NCBI RefSeq assembly: GCF_000413315.1
Contig: NZ_KE340297.1
Span: 809,698-873,697, forward strand
Direction: 5' to 3'
DNA from: Propionibacterium sp. oral taxon 192 str. F0372
Lineage (GTDB): Bacteria > Actinomycetota > Actinomycetes > Propionibacteriales > Propionibacteriaceae
DNA length: 64,000 nucleotides
This document shows positions 43,227 to 52,494 of the stretch, piece after piece (position 1 is the first letter of the stretch; each line of letters begins with the position of its first letter). The notes under the pieces are model-generated. The model searched no databases, had not been told where the DNA came from, and was given only the letters and a program-made list of their open reading frames with translations. A program made the position numbers and the translations under genes.

Positions 43227-43846
43227 TCAAGGCCGCCGCGACAAAATGGTTAGCTCACGCGGGTTACAGGCTGCCGAATGATCATACGCAGCCGGGCCGG
43301 GAAATGCGGCGAGTATCGGACAGATAGATCTCATGATGCCAACCTTGGAAAGGAAGACCTCATAAAGCCGAGCCACCGCCGAGGTCTCCCCATCACAGGA
43401 CCCAACGTGGAGGTACTGAACAGCCTCGTCCTCCGCAAAGACCTCAAATCTGAAAAGATTTCCCGCACTGAGCTTCTTTCGATCATCAGCAACCACTCTT
43501 GCCCGTTCAAACATGTCAAGTGCGATCCAGTCGGGCTGGACGATCATCCTCGTCACTCCCATGAATTTTTGTCCTCTCTGCGGAATGTTCTAAGGTCTTC
43601 TACACTCCACGTACCCTCCAACGGTCCCACGACGCGTACCCGATCAGGCTCCTTCTTCACCAAGGCACGGATAGCATAGGAGTAGATGTATAACTTCTCC
43701 ACCACCGCTGCGCAGTCCTCGCTGATTTTCAGACTTCCCTTGCCGTAAGCAACGAGAAAGTTCATCGCGGGAACAACCGGGACCCACATATCGCGACCTG
43801 CAGAGTAGAGGTCTCGCCTTGCATGCCTGATATTATAATCACTCAC
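43227..43846 (-). pseudogene. GyrI-like small-molecule-binding protein split by a frameshift
   Basis: Two frames make one GyrI-like (COG4832-type) protein. 43846-43553 encodes DLYSAGRDMWVPVVPAMNFL, YGKGSLKIS, LYIYSYAIRALVKKE and VVGPLEGTW, ending NSWE. 43562-43227 continues TRMIVQPDWIALDMFERA, FEVFAEDEAVQYLHVG and RELTILSRRP. The frames overlap by 10 bp (ATGGGAGTGA); one missing base restores the usual length of about 205. The first frame starts at GTG 43846, coupled to padR. It may bind an effector or efflux substrate. Sequence error is possible. Confidence 0.7.
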
Positions 43847-44379
43847 TAGTCATCTATCTCCTCAAGAGTGGCAATCGTCCCGTCGATCCACTTAAGCTCC
43901 GCTTCGAGAACGGCAGCGGGATGGTCGAAGATAAGCCTTGCCACCAGGGGTACGTCTGGGTTCGTTCTCGCTCCAATGAGCCCCTCAAGACACTCGGCAA
44001 CGTTGTTTCGCCGCTCCCGAAGAGCGAGCAAAACATCACTGCGATCCAGAAGCTCTAGATTCGCCATGCCGACAAGTACCGGAGCATGCACTAGCTTCAC
44101 CTCTCTGAGCAGCCTCAGAGAGCCCTCTGCGCACATCTTTCGCCCTTCGTGCGTCAGCTTGAACTCACGCCGAGCCTTCTCCGCCGGGCTCTCTTTGTGG
44201 CTGACGATGAGTCCATGATCTTCAAGGCGACGGAGCACGTAATAGATTGACGAAGTACCCAAGGACGTCCAATTCCGAACACCTCTCGCACGAATCAGAC
44301 GCTCCAACTCGTAGCCGTGGGTGGCGCCCTCAGCCAGCAGGCCCAAGACGAGCAACTCCGATGGCGACAACTCATGCAT
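43846..44379 (-). CDS. PadR-family transcriptional regulator
   Basis: A 177-residue regulator. The N-terminal winged helix is clear: SELLVLGLLAEGATHGYELERL and TSSIYYVLRRLEDHGLIVS (about residues 6-65). The C-terminal half is the helical dimerisation domain (LDRSDVLLALRERRNNVAEC). The stop shares a base with the GTG of the GyrI-like gene (TAGTG). Two inverted repeats in the upstream gap are candidate operators. It is likely to repress itself and the divergent BtrH-type genes. Confidence 0.88.
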   Translation of the reverse strand: MHELSPSELLVLGLLAEGATHGYELERLIRARGVRNWTSLGTSSIYYVLRRLEDHGLIVSHKESPAEKARREFKLTHEGRKMCAEGSLRLLREVKLVHAPVLVGMANLELLDRSDVLLALRERRNNVAECLEGLIGARTNPDVPLVARLIFDHPAAVLEAELKWIDGTIATLEEIDD

Positions 44380-44386
44380 GGCGCAT

Positions 44387-44404
44387 CATTCTAGCACTGG
44401 AATG
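44387..44404. promoter_or_regulatory. Candidate PadR operator 1
   Basis: Inverted repeat CATTCTA-GCAC-TGGAATG, one mismatch, 7 bp upstream of the padR start codon. The half-site TGGAAT recurs in a second palindrome at 44507-44523. Confidence 0.45.
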
Positions 44405-44506
44405 CTTCGACGAGCCCGTTTCATTGAATATCGTAGTCGCTACGGCCTTCCCAGCAGGATCACTACACCCCTTCCCATCGCATGCTCGCGCGGCTATAGT
44501 GACACA

Positions 44507-44523
44507 CATTCCATACTGGAATA
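44507..44523. promoter_or_regulatory. Candidate PadR operator 2
   Basis: Inverted repeat CATTCCA-TAC-TGGAATA, with a perfect ATTCCA/TGGAAT core, between the divergent padR and BtrH-type genes. Same half-site as 44387-44404. Confidence 0.45.
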
Positions 44524-44678
44524 TGTGCTCATCTCATAGAACTTGACGCATGACGCTTGGCTGACCCTCGCCTCGGACAGACTGACTCACTTAGACCTTT
44601 CGTAGCATCCAGGAGATTGTTGGCAAAGCATCCGCTAACTGTCGTGCCCGGTTGGGCACCTTGTGAAAGGACGTGGCC

Positions 44679-46466
44679 ATGGATGGGACAGTAGGACCGC
44701 AATGTGGGACGGACATGCAGCTTGCGCATGAAAGACTTCTCCTACCGTGGCGTCCCCGAGCGGGCGACCACTGCGAGACCACCATGATGGTCAATCTGCT
44801 GGCAGCTAGAGGAATAGACATCTCGGAACCCATGATGTTCGGTCTCGGCGAAGGCATCGATTTCCGATACTGGCAGTCGCCGTGCATAACATCCACGCCA
44901 CCTATGATCACAGGGCGCACACACACCCTATCCATAGCCCGAGCAGCCAGCACCGCGCTCAACACAAGCCTTCACGAAGTGCAGTCGGCCACGCCCACGG
45001 ATGGGCACGTAGAGTTGTCACGGCGAGTTGGTCGGAGCACGCCGGCAGGAGTCACCGTTGACATCTATCACTTGGATCACTTTGCCTCCCGTACACACTT
45101 CTCTGCACACTGTCTGACCGTTTGCGCCCTCAATGATGACGTCGCCTGGGTTGTAGACACTCAGCAGCAGGGAGGTTTGCAGCCTGTATCCATCAAGTCA
45201 CTCAAGACGGCTCGAGCATCTACAGAGGGATTTGAACCCTCTCCTCATAAGGTACTATTCCTCACTGTCGATCCCCCTCTTTCAAGTCCTGACATGGTCA
45301 CCGATAGGGCCTGGCGAGCAGCTCACAGAACCGCACGTCGCATGTTGGAGGGCAGGGAACGTGACGGTGGCCTATTCGGAATGCAACTCATGGCCAAACT
45401 CTGGGGTTCCCGGCCTATGGACTGGCCAATGATTGGAAGCCATGCATTCGAGATCGGACGTTTCTGGCGCTATGCAGGGACAGGGGGAGCCAACTTCAGG
45501 GCGATGTTCTACGCCTTCCTGACTGAACTGGCAGATCGGTCGGTCAGCCGCAGGCTGGAACGCATCCTCCCTCAATTTAACGTAATCCGAGCGAGGTGGG
45601 ACGAGTTGATCGATGCGCTGATGGACACAAGGGACTCACTCGACCCAGTGTCCGCCACGGCTCTCCTCGCGGAAGGAATCGCTGACTTGGCGGCTCTCGA
45701 GGAGAGGGCATTCCAAGCACTCCATGACGCAACCCTCTCGGGCCCCTTGGGGCTGGATCGTCATCACATCCTCGGGTTGCATACCCCCCACTCCGTTGCC
45801 ATGGCCTGCGAATCGGACAAGGACCATCTGACCCATGTCACTTACGAGGGCACCGTTGGCTCTTTGAGCGACGGCAACTTTCCCTTCCCCTTGGAAGACC
45901 TAAGCGCCATGCTGCGGGACGATAACCTCCAGCAAGAAATCCTACTGATCGACCCAAGGGATGACTCAGACGGAAGCCTGGCAGCAGCTTTACGTGATGC
46001 GGTTTTAACTCTGTGGGTATCGGATACTCCTCCAAGAAACCAAGAAAGCGAGCATGTGGAATCATCGGCACGCCACCGTCTCACACGATACCGCAGTTTC
46101 ACGGCCACATGCCTGCCCTTCAGCGACGACCAGTTCACGGCGGTCATTTGCCTTGAACCTCTCACGGAGTCAGCGAACCCTGCATGCATGATTGCCGAAG
46201 TCAGCCGCATTCTCCGCCCCGGAGGATGCTTCCTGTTCATGGGTTCATCACAGCACTTCACAAGCGTATGCAACGGCGACCCACCTCTCGAAACTACCAC
46301 TACCAGGTTCAGCCCAGATAACTCACCGTTAGTCACGATGCTCACCCTCGACGACAACGCTTGGCGGGCAACACTCACAGCGTCGTCCTTGGGCGTGGCA
46401 ACGATTCGTGAGCACTCTCAATCCTGCACAGTGTTCGGCCGAAAAACCGAAAACCTACATTGCTAG
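44679..46466 (+). CDS. BtrH-family protein fused to a degenerate methyltransferase-like domain
   Basis: A 595-residue fusion. Residues about 30-200 match the BtrH N-terminal domain: HCETTMMVNLLAARGIDISE, FGLGEGIDF and FSAHCLTVCALNDD. Residues about 210-365 match the DUF4872-like C-terminal half (GGANFRAMFYAFLTELAD). Residues about 430-595 resemble a class I methyltransferase: LPFSDDQFTAVICLEPL and EVSRILRPGGCFLFMG, but the SAM-binding glycine motif is not recognisable. BtrH transfers an acyl group from a carrier protein to an amine in butirosin synthesis. The ATG at 44679 is preferred. Confidence 0.72.
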   Translation: MDGTVGPQCGTDMQLAHERLLLPWRPRAGDHCETTMMVNLLAARGIDISEPMMFGLGEGIDFRYWQSPCITSTPPMITGRTHTLSIARAASTALNTSLHEVQSATPTDGHVELSRRVGRSTPAGVTVDIYHLDHFASRTHFSAHCLTVCALNDDVAWVVDTQQQGGLQPVSIKSLKTARASTEGFEPSPHKVLFLTVDPPLSSPDMVTDRAWRAAHRTARRMLEGRERDGGLFGMQLMAKLWGSRPMDWPMIGSHAFEIGRFWRYAGTGGANFRAMFYAFLTELADRSVSRRLERILPQFNVIRARWDELIDALMDTRDSLDPVSATALLAEGIADLAALEERAFQALHDATLSGPLGLDRHHILGLHTPHSVAMACESDKDHLTHVTYEGTVGSLSDGNFPFPLEDLSAMLRDDNLQQEILLIDPRDDSDGSLAAALRDAVLTLWVSDTPPRNQESEHVESSARHRLTRYRSFTATCLPFSDDQFTAVICLEPLTESANPACMIAEVSRILRPGGCFLFMGSSQHFTSVCNGDPPLETTTTRFSPDNSPLVTMLTLDDNAWRATLTASSLGVATIREHSQSCTVFGRKTENLHC

Positions 46467-46558
46467 TGATCCATTCATGCAACTCAAACATACTGTCATT
46501 CAAACGACTTACTACCACTTGAACACGAGAATCCGAGTAGATTGGAGGTAGACTCACA

Positions 46559-47548
46559 GTGAGTACCATCTCGCAGCAACCGTACTCAGGGGTTCATTGC
46601 GAAACGACTGCTTTCATGAACCTAGCCTTGAGTGCTGGAACCATGATCACCGAGCCGATGGCCTTCGGCCTTGGTCGAGGTTTGTCTTTCATTTTCTGGC
46701 ATTCCAAGAAAATGCCCACACCGTTCTTAGGAGGACGCATCCAACCGGACCAGATTATACGCAACGCTGCGGCCGCCCTGGAAATCGGCCTGAACGAGGA
46801 ACAAACCAGCTCATCCCGCAAGGCTGAGGCCTCATTGCGTCACCACCTCGCCGAAGGCAGAGTTGTCGCGTTGAAGCTTGACCGCTTCTACTTGGAATAT
46901 ACTAATGAGCACCATCATTTCCCCGCCCATTACGTTGCATGTTTGAGCTGCTCGGACGAGGATGTCGTGGTAGTGGAGACGGAACCATTGGGAATCAAGT
47001 CAACATCGACGGCCAGCGTCGCCCGTGCCCGAGCAGCAACCGGTGCCATGAGTTCCCGACATCTTGCTTTCACGATAGCGAGTCAGGATGACCACCCAGT
47101 AGTTCCGACGAGGGACTCCTGTAGAAGTGCCATACACCGAACAGCAACCGATTTCCTCAATCCCACCTTCGGCAATAGCGGCCATAAAGGCATCGCGAAA
47201 GCGGCTGGGCGCATCACTTCGTGGGCTGAGACCTTGGAAGATCCGGTAGCGACCGCCCACAGAGTGGGGGTATTCATGGAGCGGGGGGGCACCGGAGGAG
47301 GGATGTTCCGATCCTTGTGGGCAGACTTCTTGCGAGAGGCACATGCGCTCTGCCAGAACCGGGCGTACCTTCAAGCAGCCACCCAATATGATGAACTCGC
47401 GAGTACTTGGACTTCACTTGCGGACCTCCTGATGCACGCAACCCGTGCATCGATCGTCCATGATCTTGAGCGCGGCGGAGCCATGCTCGCAGAACTCGGA
47501 CGACAGGAGAAGGAGACCATGGCCATGCTGGCTACAGCGACTCAATGA
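46559..47548 (+). CDS. BtrH-family protein, second copy
   Basis: A 329-residue protein with the BtrH N-terminal domain (GVHCETTAFMNLALSAG and FGLGRGLSFIFW, then FPAHYVACLSCSDED) and the DUF4872-like second half (ERGGTGGGMFRSLWADFL). Such proteins are proposed acyltransferases or amide-forming enzymes; catalytic use of the Cys in HCETT is inferred from the C39-like family. The GTG start at 46559 has GGAGGT upstream. It is 92 bp after the fused copy, in the same orientation. Confidence 0.78.
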   Translation: MSTISQQPYSGVHCETTAFMNLALSAGTMITEPMAFGLGRGLSFIFWHSKKMPTPFLGGRIQPDQIIRNAAAALEIGLNEEQTSSSRKAEASLRHHLAEGRVVALKLDRFYLEYTNEHHHFPAHYVACLSCSDEDVVVVETEPLGIKSTSTASVARARAATGAMSSRHLAFTIASQDDHPVVPTRDSCRSAIHRTATDFLNPTFGNSGHKGIAKAAGRITSWAETLEDPVATAHRVGVFMERGGTGGGMFRSLWADFLREAHALCQNRAYLQAATQYDELASTWTSLADLLMHATRASIVHDLERGGAMLAELGRQEKETMAMLATATQ

Positions 47549-47592
47549 CCACACCCGTCACACACTGCGACCTTCACAAGGCAAGTCTCGCA

Positions 47593-48183
47593 TCACCAGC
47601 CCACACTCAGGCTACCTGACTGGGTCTCATGGACGAGTTCTATGACGGAGCCGTTGTCAATTCGTTGAAGGTGACCGTACGTGTGCCCAAGTTGATCCAT
47701 AGGCTCAAAATGTAACGAACTCGTGCGATGTCCCAACACTGCCAAGAACTCGAGGAGGGGTCCCACTAACTCCGGGGCATCAACCTCCAGACCCGGATGG
47801 GACATGAGGCGCTTACGCTCCTCTTGTGGCCTTGCCATCCACGACGACGTCTCCCTGCATGCGAAGAACTCGAGCTGTCTTCCGTGATTATCGAGATTGA
47901 TCCAATATCCTGACACCCCGTAGAAATGCGGCGCGATGTGCGACGGTCCCCAACGAACGTTGCCGATGCCCTCTCGCTCACTGATTGCCGAAACCGCTTC
48001 CTCCAATTCAGTATCGTGGCGGTACTCTCCGATATACGTGGCCCAGTGATGAATACCCTTCACCCCCAACGAAGGTGCCGAGACATCCCTTCCCAAAAAA
48101 TCGCTCAACAGGTTGGATGGATCCAAATTGAAAACGGCTTCATCCGCCAACACGGATTCAATCTCAGTCATGCGCAGACTCAC
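47593..48183 (-). CDS. VOC/glyoxalase-like protein
   Basis: A 196-residue protein with two beta-rich halves: GIHHWATYIG, WGPSHIAPHFYGVSGYWINLD and RQLEFFA in the first, and LGHRTSSLHFEPMD, GHTYGHLQRIDNGSVIELVH in the second. Paired HH, H and E positions fit the metal-binding pattern of the vicinal-oxygen-chelate fold, but the match is by pattern only. The GTG start at 48183 has GGAG 6 bp upstream. Last gene of the nine-gene operon. Could be a lyase, isomerase or resistance protein. Confidence 0.5.
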   Translation of the reverse strand: MSLRMTEIESVLADEAVFNLDPSNLLSDFLGRDVSAPSLGVKGIHHWATYIGEYRHDTELEEAVSAISEREGIGNVRWGPSHIAPHFYGVSGYWINLDNHGRQLEFFACRETSSWMARPQEERKRLMSHPGLEVDAPELVGPLLEFLAVLGHRTSSLHFEPMDQLGHTYGHLQRIDNGSVIELVHETQSGSLSVGW

Positions 48184-48226
48184 ATTGATCTCCAATCTTT
48201 CTAGTATCGATGAAAACCCGCGCGGG

Positions 48227-48886
48227 CTACTCCTCGAGGGTCCTCAATAGTTCCGAGAGAAGCTCCGTCAAATAGGGGTTGCTCGTATCACGATCGTATT
48301 CCATTATGGTCCCCAGCAAGATATTCCGAATGCCGACTTTGACACTTGGAGCGACTGCCCCCATGGAGTTCAGGAGGTGCTCGGCTTGGACACAGGCACT
48401 CAGCGCCATCCGGGTCGCGGCGCGATTCAGCTTTCCGACATCCAATGCGCCGTCGATAACGATGTGCACCCGCCCGGGGAGCACAGGACGAAGAAAATCC
48501 GCCGTCTCACGATCATCCACAACGATTGCCCATGGACGCCCATCTGCAATCGCAAGATGCTGTGCAATTGGGCGGGCCCTCCGATAAGAACCACCGTTCA
48601 CAACAGGCTTGGTAACCAAGCTGACAATTTCCGCTCGCGGATTACAGCTGACACAGGTGTAGACGACATCACCAACTTGTTCAGCAGGAACGCACAATAA
48701 GATGAGCTCGCATCCCCCGGCGAAGGCAGCCAACTCACTACTTGCATCAAGCCCCTGACTCTTCGCCCACTGTACAACGCCCTGATCTGCATCACAGTAA
48801 ACGACCTGCTGTCGGGTCTCAGCAAGAACAGAACCGATCGATCGTCCAAGCCGACCGCAACCCACAATGCCGACTGTCCCATTCAT
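48227..48886 (-). CDS. NAD(P)-dependent reductase, pyrroline-5-carboxylate reductase-like
   Basis: A 219-residue Rossmann protein. GIVGCGRLGRSIGSVL (about residues 6-20) is the dinucleotide motif, followed by VVYCDAD and LILLCVPAEQVGDVV, and a helical C-terminal domain (LNRAATRMALSACVQAEHLL). Overall shape is that of P5C/F420-dependent reductases, but it is shorter than ProC and the substrate is unclear. The ATG overlaps the stop of the adenylating enzyme gene (ATGA), so it acts in the operon pathway. Confidence 0.7.
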   Translation of the reverse strand: MNGTVGIVGCGRLGRSIGSVLAETRQQVVYCDADQGVVQWAKSQGLDASSELAAFAGGCELILLCVPAEQVGDVVYTCVSCNPRAEIVSLVTKPVVNGGSYRRARPIAQHLAIADGRPWAIVVDDRETADFLRPVLPGRVHIVIDGALDVGKLNRAATRMALSACVQAEHLLNSMGAVAPSVKVGIRNILLGTIMEYDRDTSNPYLTELLSELLRTLEE

Positions 48887-50205
48887 TCAACGGCTCTCAA
48901 ATGCTCAAGATTTAAGCTCCCCGGCTTCAGCATTTGGTCCATCGCCGCCATGATAGAGGACAGACTGACCGAACTTGCCCTGCACGGCACGGAAAACGCC
49001 TGGGAAACAGAATTCTCGACACTACGCAATGTTTTCTCGACTAACGCTCCTTCTTCAACCTGCACGCGAACCACCAGCTGATCGCCTTCCACCCCAGCTG
49101 CGTAGTACAGGCCCGTGCCGCGGGTGGAGAGAACTTGTTGCTCCACGGCAAGCTTGTTGAGACGTCGCCCGCCAACCGCGTAGCCCTCCGAGAGTCTTCC
49201 GTGATGCTGAATCGTTCTCCTTGGGCTTCCACACGCACACGACCCTGAGGGAGACACCGTGACTTCATCTCCGGTGCGATACCTGATCAGAGGCATTGCC
49301 TCGGTTGCGATCGAGGTCACCACCAATTCACCTGAACTACCATCTTTCACGGTCTGTCCGGTTTGCGGATCGATCACCTCAAAGATGTAGCGATCCTCAG
49401 TCAAGTGCAGTTGGCCAAGTTCGCACTGCAATCCCAAGGAGTTAGTCTCCGTGGCACCATAAGCGGTAGCCACATCGACGGACCACATCTTTCCGATCTT
49501 CGTCAGTTTCGCCGACGAGCACGTCTCGCCAACGTATAGCAGTGTTTTGAGGCCCACCCGTCGTGGGTCCTCCCCAATGTCCCTAATCATGTCGAAAATG
49601 CGTAGCGCGCGAGTTGGGGTACAAATCAAACCGGCCGGATGAACGTTGCACATCATCTGCGCAACTCGATCGATCGGACAGACCGAAGTCAGCGCACCCG
49701 TAGATACGACGGTGGCTCCAATTGCTTCCAAGGCGCGGTCCAAGTCGTACGAGGCGAAAGCCAACTCGTAGGGAATTGACACGAAAACCATGTCTGCAGG
49801 CCCAAATAGGTGTCCTACTGAAGCCTCAACAGCCACATTGCACAGAATCCAATCGCGGTAGGTAATGGCCGATGAGGTCGGCAGCCCTGTGGTACCTGTC
49901 GACTCACCATAACGGATGATCAGCGAGTCCTTTGCAGCCACAAATTGTGAGGGGTAACCACCGCGAAGATCCTCCTTGGTCGTGAAAGGGAGCTTCGACA
50001 ACTCAGTCAAACTGGACACGTTCCGCGGACACGACGCCCAGTACGTGCTGTAGAAGGGAGAATTCGCTAACGTGTAGCTCAGTTGCGCATTAAGTTCCTT
50101 GAGCTGGTGGTCCTGCACTTCAGAGGCAGACAGAGCCTCGAACTCCCTCCATCTCTCACACGCTTCCAACCAAGTTTGGTACTGCTGATGTCGGATTTCA
50201 CCCAC
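48883..50205 (-). CDS. PaaK-like AMP-forming adenylating enzyme
   Basis: A 440-residue ANL-superfamily enzyme of the phenylacetate-CoA ligase subgroup. P-loop YGESTGTTGLPTSS (about residues 100-113), YGATETNSLGLQC, and RYRTGDEV followed by GRLSEGYAVGG near the C-terminus are present. It activates a carboxylic acid with ATP; whether transfer is to CoA, a carrier protein or an amine is not visible. The GTG at 50205 has GGAGG upstream and overlaps the dehydrogenase stop by 8 bp. Confidence 0.85.
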   Translation of the reverse strand: MGEIRHQQYQTWLEACERWREFEALSASEVQDHQLKELNAQLSYTLANSPFYSTYWASCPRNVSSLTELSKLPFTTKEDLRGGYPSQFVAAKDSLIIRYGESTGTTGLPTSSAITYRDWILCNVAVEASVGHLFGPADMVFVSIPYELAFASYDLDRALEAIGATVVSTGALTSVCPIDRVAQMMCNVHPAGLICTPTRALRIFDMIRDIGEDPRRVGLKTLLYVGETCSSAKLTKIGKMWSVDVATAYGATETNSLGLQCELGQLHLTEDRYIFEVIDPQTGQTVKDGSSGELVVTSIATEAMPLIRYRTGDEVTVSPSGSCACGSPRRTIQHHGRLSEGYAVGGRRLNKLAVEQQVLSTRGTGLYYAAGVEGDQLVVRVQVEEGALVEKTLRSVENSVSQAFSVPCRASSVSLSSIMAAMDQMLKPGSLNLEHLRAVE

Positions 50206-51322
50206 AACTGCCTCCAAATCGGATCTGATCCTTGACCTTCGTGGACCTTGTCACAAATACGGTCTGCCATTCCTCCGGCACAACCTGTCGGCCGATGAAG
50301 CGCCTGAACTCCGCATCGTGGTCCAGCATAATCTCCATAACCTCATGAAAAGCGCCGGTGCCCCCGATACTCCCAAAAAGGCGCAAAGCCTTGGTCGTCA
50401 CAAGGTCCAGAGGAACCTTCGGCTGACGAAGCATCCCAACAGTGACGACAGTGCCGTGGAAGTCCGCTCGGACCAGCGCCTGCGCTAGTCCCTCGGAGGA
50501 CCCTGTTGCATCAAAAATAAAGCCGAACTGGGCACACCGTTTCAATGAAAAGTAGGTGTCGCCAGGTTGGATCTCGATACCAGATTCGGTCCTGATTCCA
50601 GCCAAAATCTCCCGGCTCAATGCCAACCTCTCCGGGACCGTGTCGGCAACGGTGATGTCACGTACCCCAAATGATTGGAGAACCAAAACTGCCGCGAGAC
50701 CAATGTGACCTGCTCCCACAACCAAGGCACCGTGCGCTGCCGCGAGATTCGCATGTGGAGCGACTGCCCGGTAAGCTACTGCGGTCGGTTCGCATATCGC
50801 TGCCAGCGCGCTAGGAAGAGCGTCTGGCACCGGATACAGATATCTCTCGGAAATATCAACGATCGAACGACTGAATCCATCGACAGTGATCCCGAATTTT
50901 TCTACGCTTCGGCACGTATTGGGATCGACCGAGCATTGTCGGCACTCACCACAATATCTTGAACAATCACCCGTCACGAGATCACCTTCTCGGAATGGGG
51001 ATTGAGCGGGTGCGTGGATAACCCGTCCAGACCATTCGTGACCAAAGGTGATCGGATAGTGGTGGGGTCCTTGATAGGTTCCCTCGAACAGCTTGTGATC
51101 GCTACCGCACAGACTAACAAACTCGACAGCAACCCTGACGCTCTCCTGCCCTGGAGCAGTCTTAGCTGAGGGATCCTCGCGGAGAACCACGATCCCGGGT
51201 TTGAGGATCTCAAGACGTATATCTGACCCCCTTGAGATCTCACTCGGGATAGAACCTGGCTCTCGCGGAAGCAAGGCCTCAGAAGGAGTCCACTTCGGCC
51301 GTGTGGTTGCTAATCGATTCAT
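50198..51322 (-). CDS. Zinc-dependent MDR alcohol/polyol dehydrogenase
   Basis: A 374-residue medium-chain dehydrogenase. Catalytic zinc ligands are Cys in SLCGSDH, His in FGHEWSG and Glu in CEPTAVAYR; the structural zinc loop is CGECRQCSVDPNTC; the Rossmann motif is VVGAGHIGLAAVLVL. It resembles threonine/sorbitol dehydrogenases and the group containing 2-deoxy-scyllo-inosamine dehydrogenases, which would suit the linked cyclase. Start ATG overlaps the decarboxylase stop (TAATG). Substrate inferred only from context. Confidence 0.85.
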   Translation of the reverse strand: MNRLATTRPKWTPSEALLPREPGSIPSEISRGSDIRLEILKPGIVVLREDPSAKTAPGQESVRVAVEFVSLCGSDHKLFEGTYQGPHHYPITFGHEWSGRVIHAPAQSPFREGDLVTGDCSRYCGECRQCSVDPNTCRSVEKFGITVDGFSRSIVDISERYLYPVPDALPSALAAICEPTAVAYRAVAPHANLAAAHGALVVGAGHIGLAAVLVLQSFGVRDITVADTVPERLALSREILAGIRTESGIEIQPGDTYFSLKRCAQFGFIFDATGSSEGLAQALVRADFHGTVVTVGMLRQPKVPLDLVTTKALRLFGSIGGTGAFHEVMEIMLDHDAEFRRFIGRQVVPEEWQTVFVTRSTKVKDQIRFGGSCG

Positions 51323-52494
51323 TACACAATTCCCTCCATCAGGAGGGCATCAACAAGACCATCGACCTGACCCTCTGACATATGCAACTGGACAACGATA
51401 CGCAAGTACCCTAACCTCTTAGCATAAGATGTAAATATCCCACGCCGCTCGAGCACTTTAACCGCATCCGAATCTGCCTTGAGCGCCACAACCATAAGCT
51501 CAGGGACATACGCAAGCGTCGCCCCTGCCTTACGCAACCGATCCACGAGATGGCTCCGGAGGGCCTTCAGCTGTTCAGCCATCCCGCGCAGTCCCTTCTC
51601 GCCCAAGTGGCCGAACAAGGCATACGTCGCCAAGATAGACCCACCTGAACGGGTACCAAGAAACGTCAAGTGCCTCGCTGTCCCTTGATAGTGGGACTCT
51701 GTCCTGAGCCCTTCGATCCATGTCCATTCTCTTGCCACGAGATGGCCCGAAGGAATCGGTGCAGAACCGAACTTGTGCGGATCGATCGCAATGGTGGTCA
51801 CCCCATCATTTCTGAAGCCGATGTCCGGCAGCGCGCCACCCAAGTCCCTGAGGAAAGGAATCAACAGCCCTCCCGATGCCGCATCCACATGCAACGGAAC
51901 TCCCTTCGATAGTGCAACCCTTGAAAGCCATTCAACGTCATCGACGGCCCCCGTTTCTGAGGAACCGGCTGTGGCTACGATGAGAGCCGTTCTTGGGCTG
52001 ATCAGTTCCGAGACGGACTCTGGATCGACTTTCAGCGTGTCGATGTCTGACCACGCCAGGACTAGTTCGACCCCGAGGAGAACGGAGATTTTGTCGAAGC
52101 TGAAGTGCCCTCCGCGGCCAAGAATAACCTGTGGTCGCCCTTGTCCTCCTTTCCGTCTCCAGTTCTCAATCGCAGAGTGAACCGCGATGAGATTCGCTTC
52201 AGTGGCACCCGAGGTACACATCCCGACGGCCCGGGGTAAACCCATCAGCCCACCCAAGAAATTCGTAATCTCCGACTCGCATCGTGCGACACTCGGGAAC
52301 AGGCGTCCGTCACCAGCATTCAGATGAAGATTGTCTGCCATCACTTGGGCGGCTAAGGGATGTGGACGAGTGCAGATGCTGTTAAAGATCGCGCCACCTT
52401 CGAAACTCACGTCGCTGGCTGTGATTTCACTAAGCGACGCCCATTCCACAGGCCGAGATGAGATGTCCATACCCATGTCACGAGTTCCGCTCAT
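51322..52494 (-). CDS. MfnA-like PLP-dependent amino acid decarboxylase
   Basis: A 390-residue group II decarboxylase. TSGATEANLIAV is the cofactor loop, Asp204 in HVDAAS contacts the pyridine, and Lys241 in IDPHKFGSAPIPSG is the PLP lysine; the sequence around it is most like MfnA (archaeal Tyr/Asp decarboxylase) and bacterial aspartate decarboxylases. The likely product is beta-alanine or tyramine, or a related amine. Start is ATG 52494 (overlaps TatD-like gene by 17 bp) or ATG 52476. Confidence 0.82.
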   Translation of the reverse strand: MSGTRDMGMDISSRPVEWASLSEITASDVSFEGGAIFNSICTRPHPLAAQVMADNLHLNAGDGRLFPSVARCESEITNFLGGLMGLPRAVGMCTSGATEANLIAVHSAIENWRRKGGQGRPQVILGRGGHFSFDKISVLLGVELVLAWSDIDTLKVDPESVSELISPRTALIVATAGSSETGAVDDVEWLSRVALSKGVPLHVDAASGGLLIPFLRDLGGALPDIGFRNDGVTTIAIDPHKFGSAPIPSGHLVAREWTWIEGLRTESHYQGTARHLTFLGTRSGGSILATYALFGHLGEKGLRGMAEQLKALRSHLVDRLRKAGATLAYVPELMVVALKADSDAVKVLERRGIFTSYAKRLGYLRIVVQLHMSEGQVDGLVDALLMEGIV

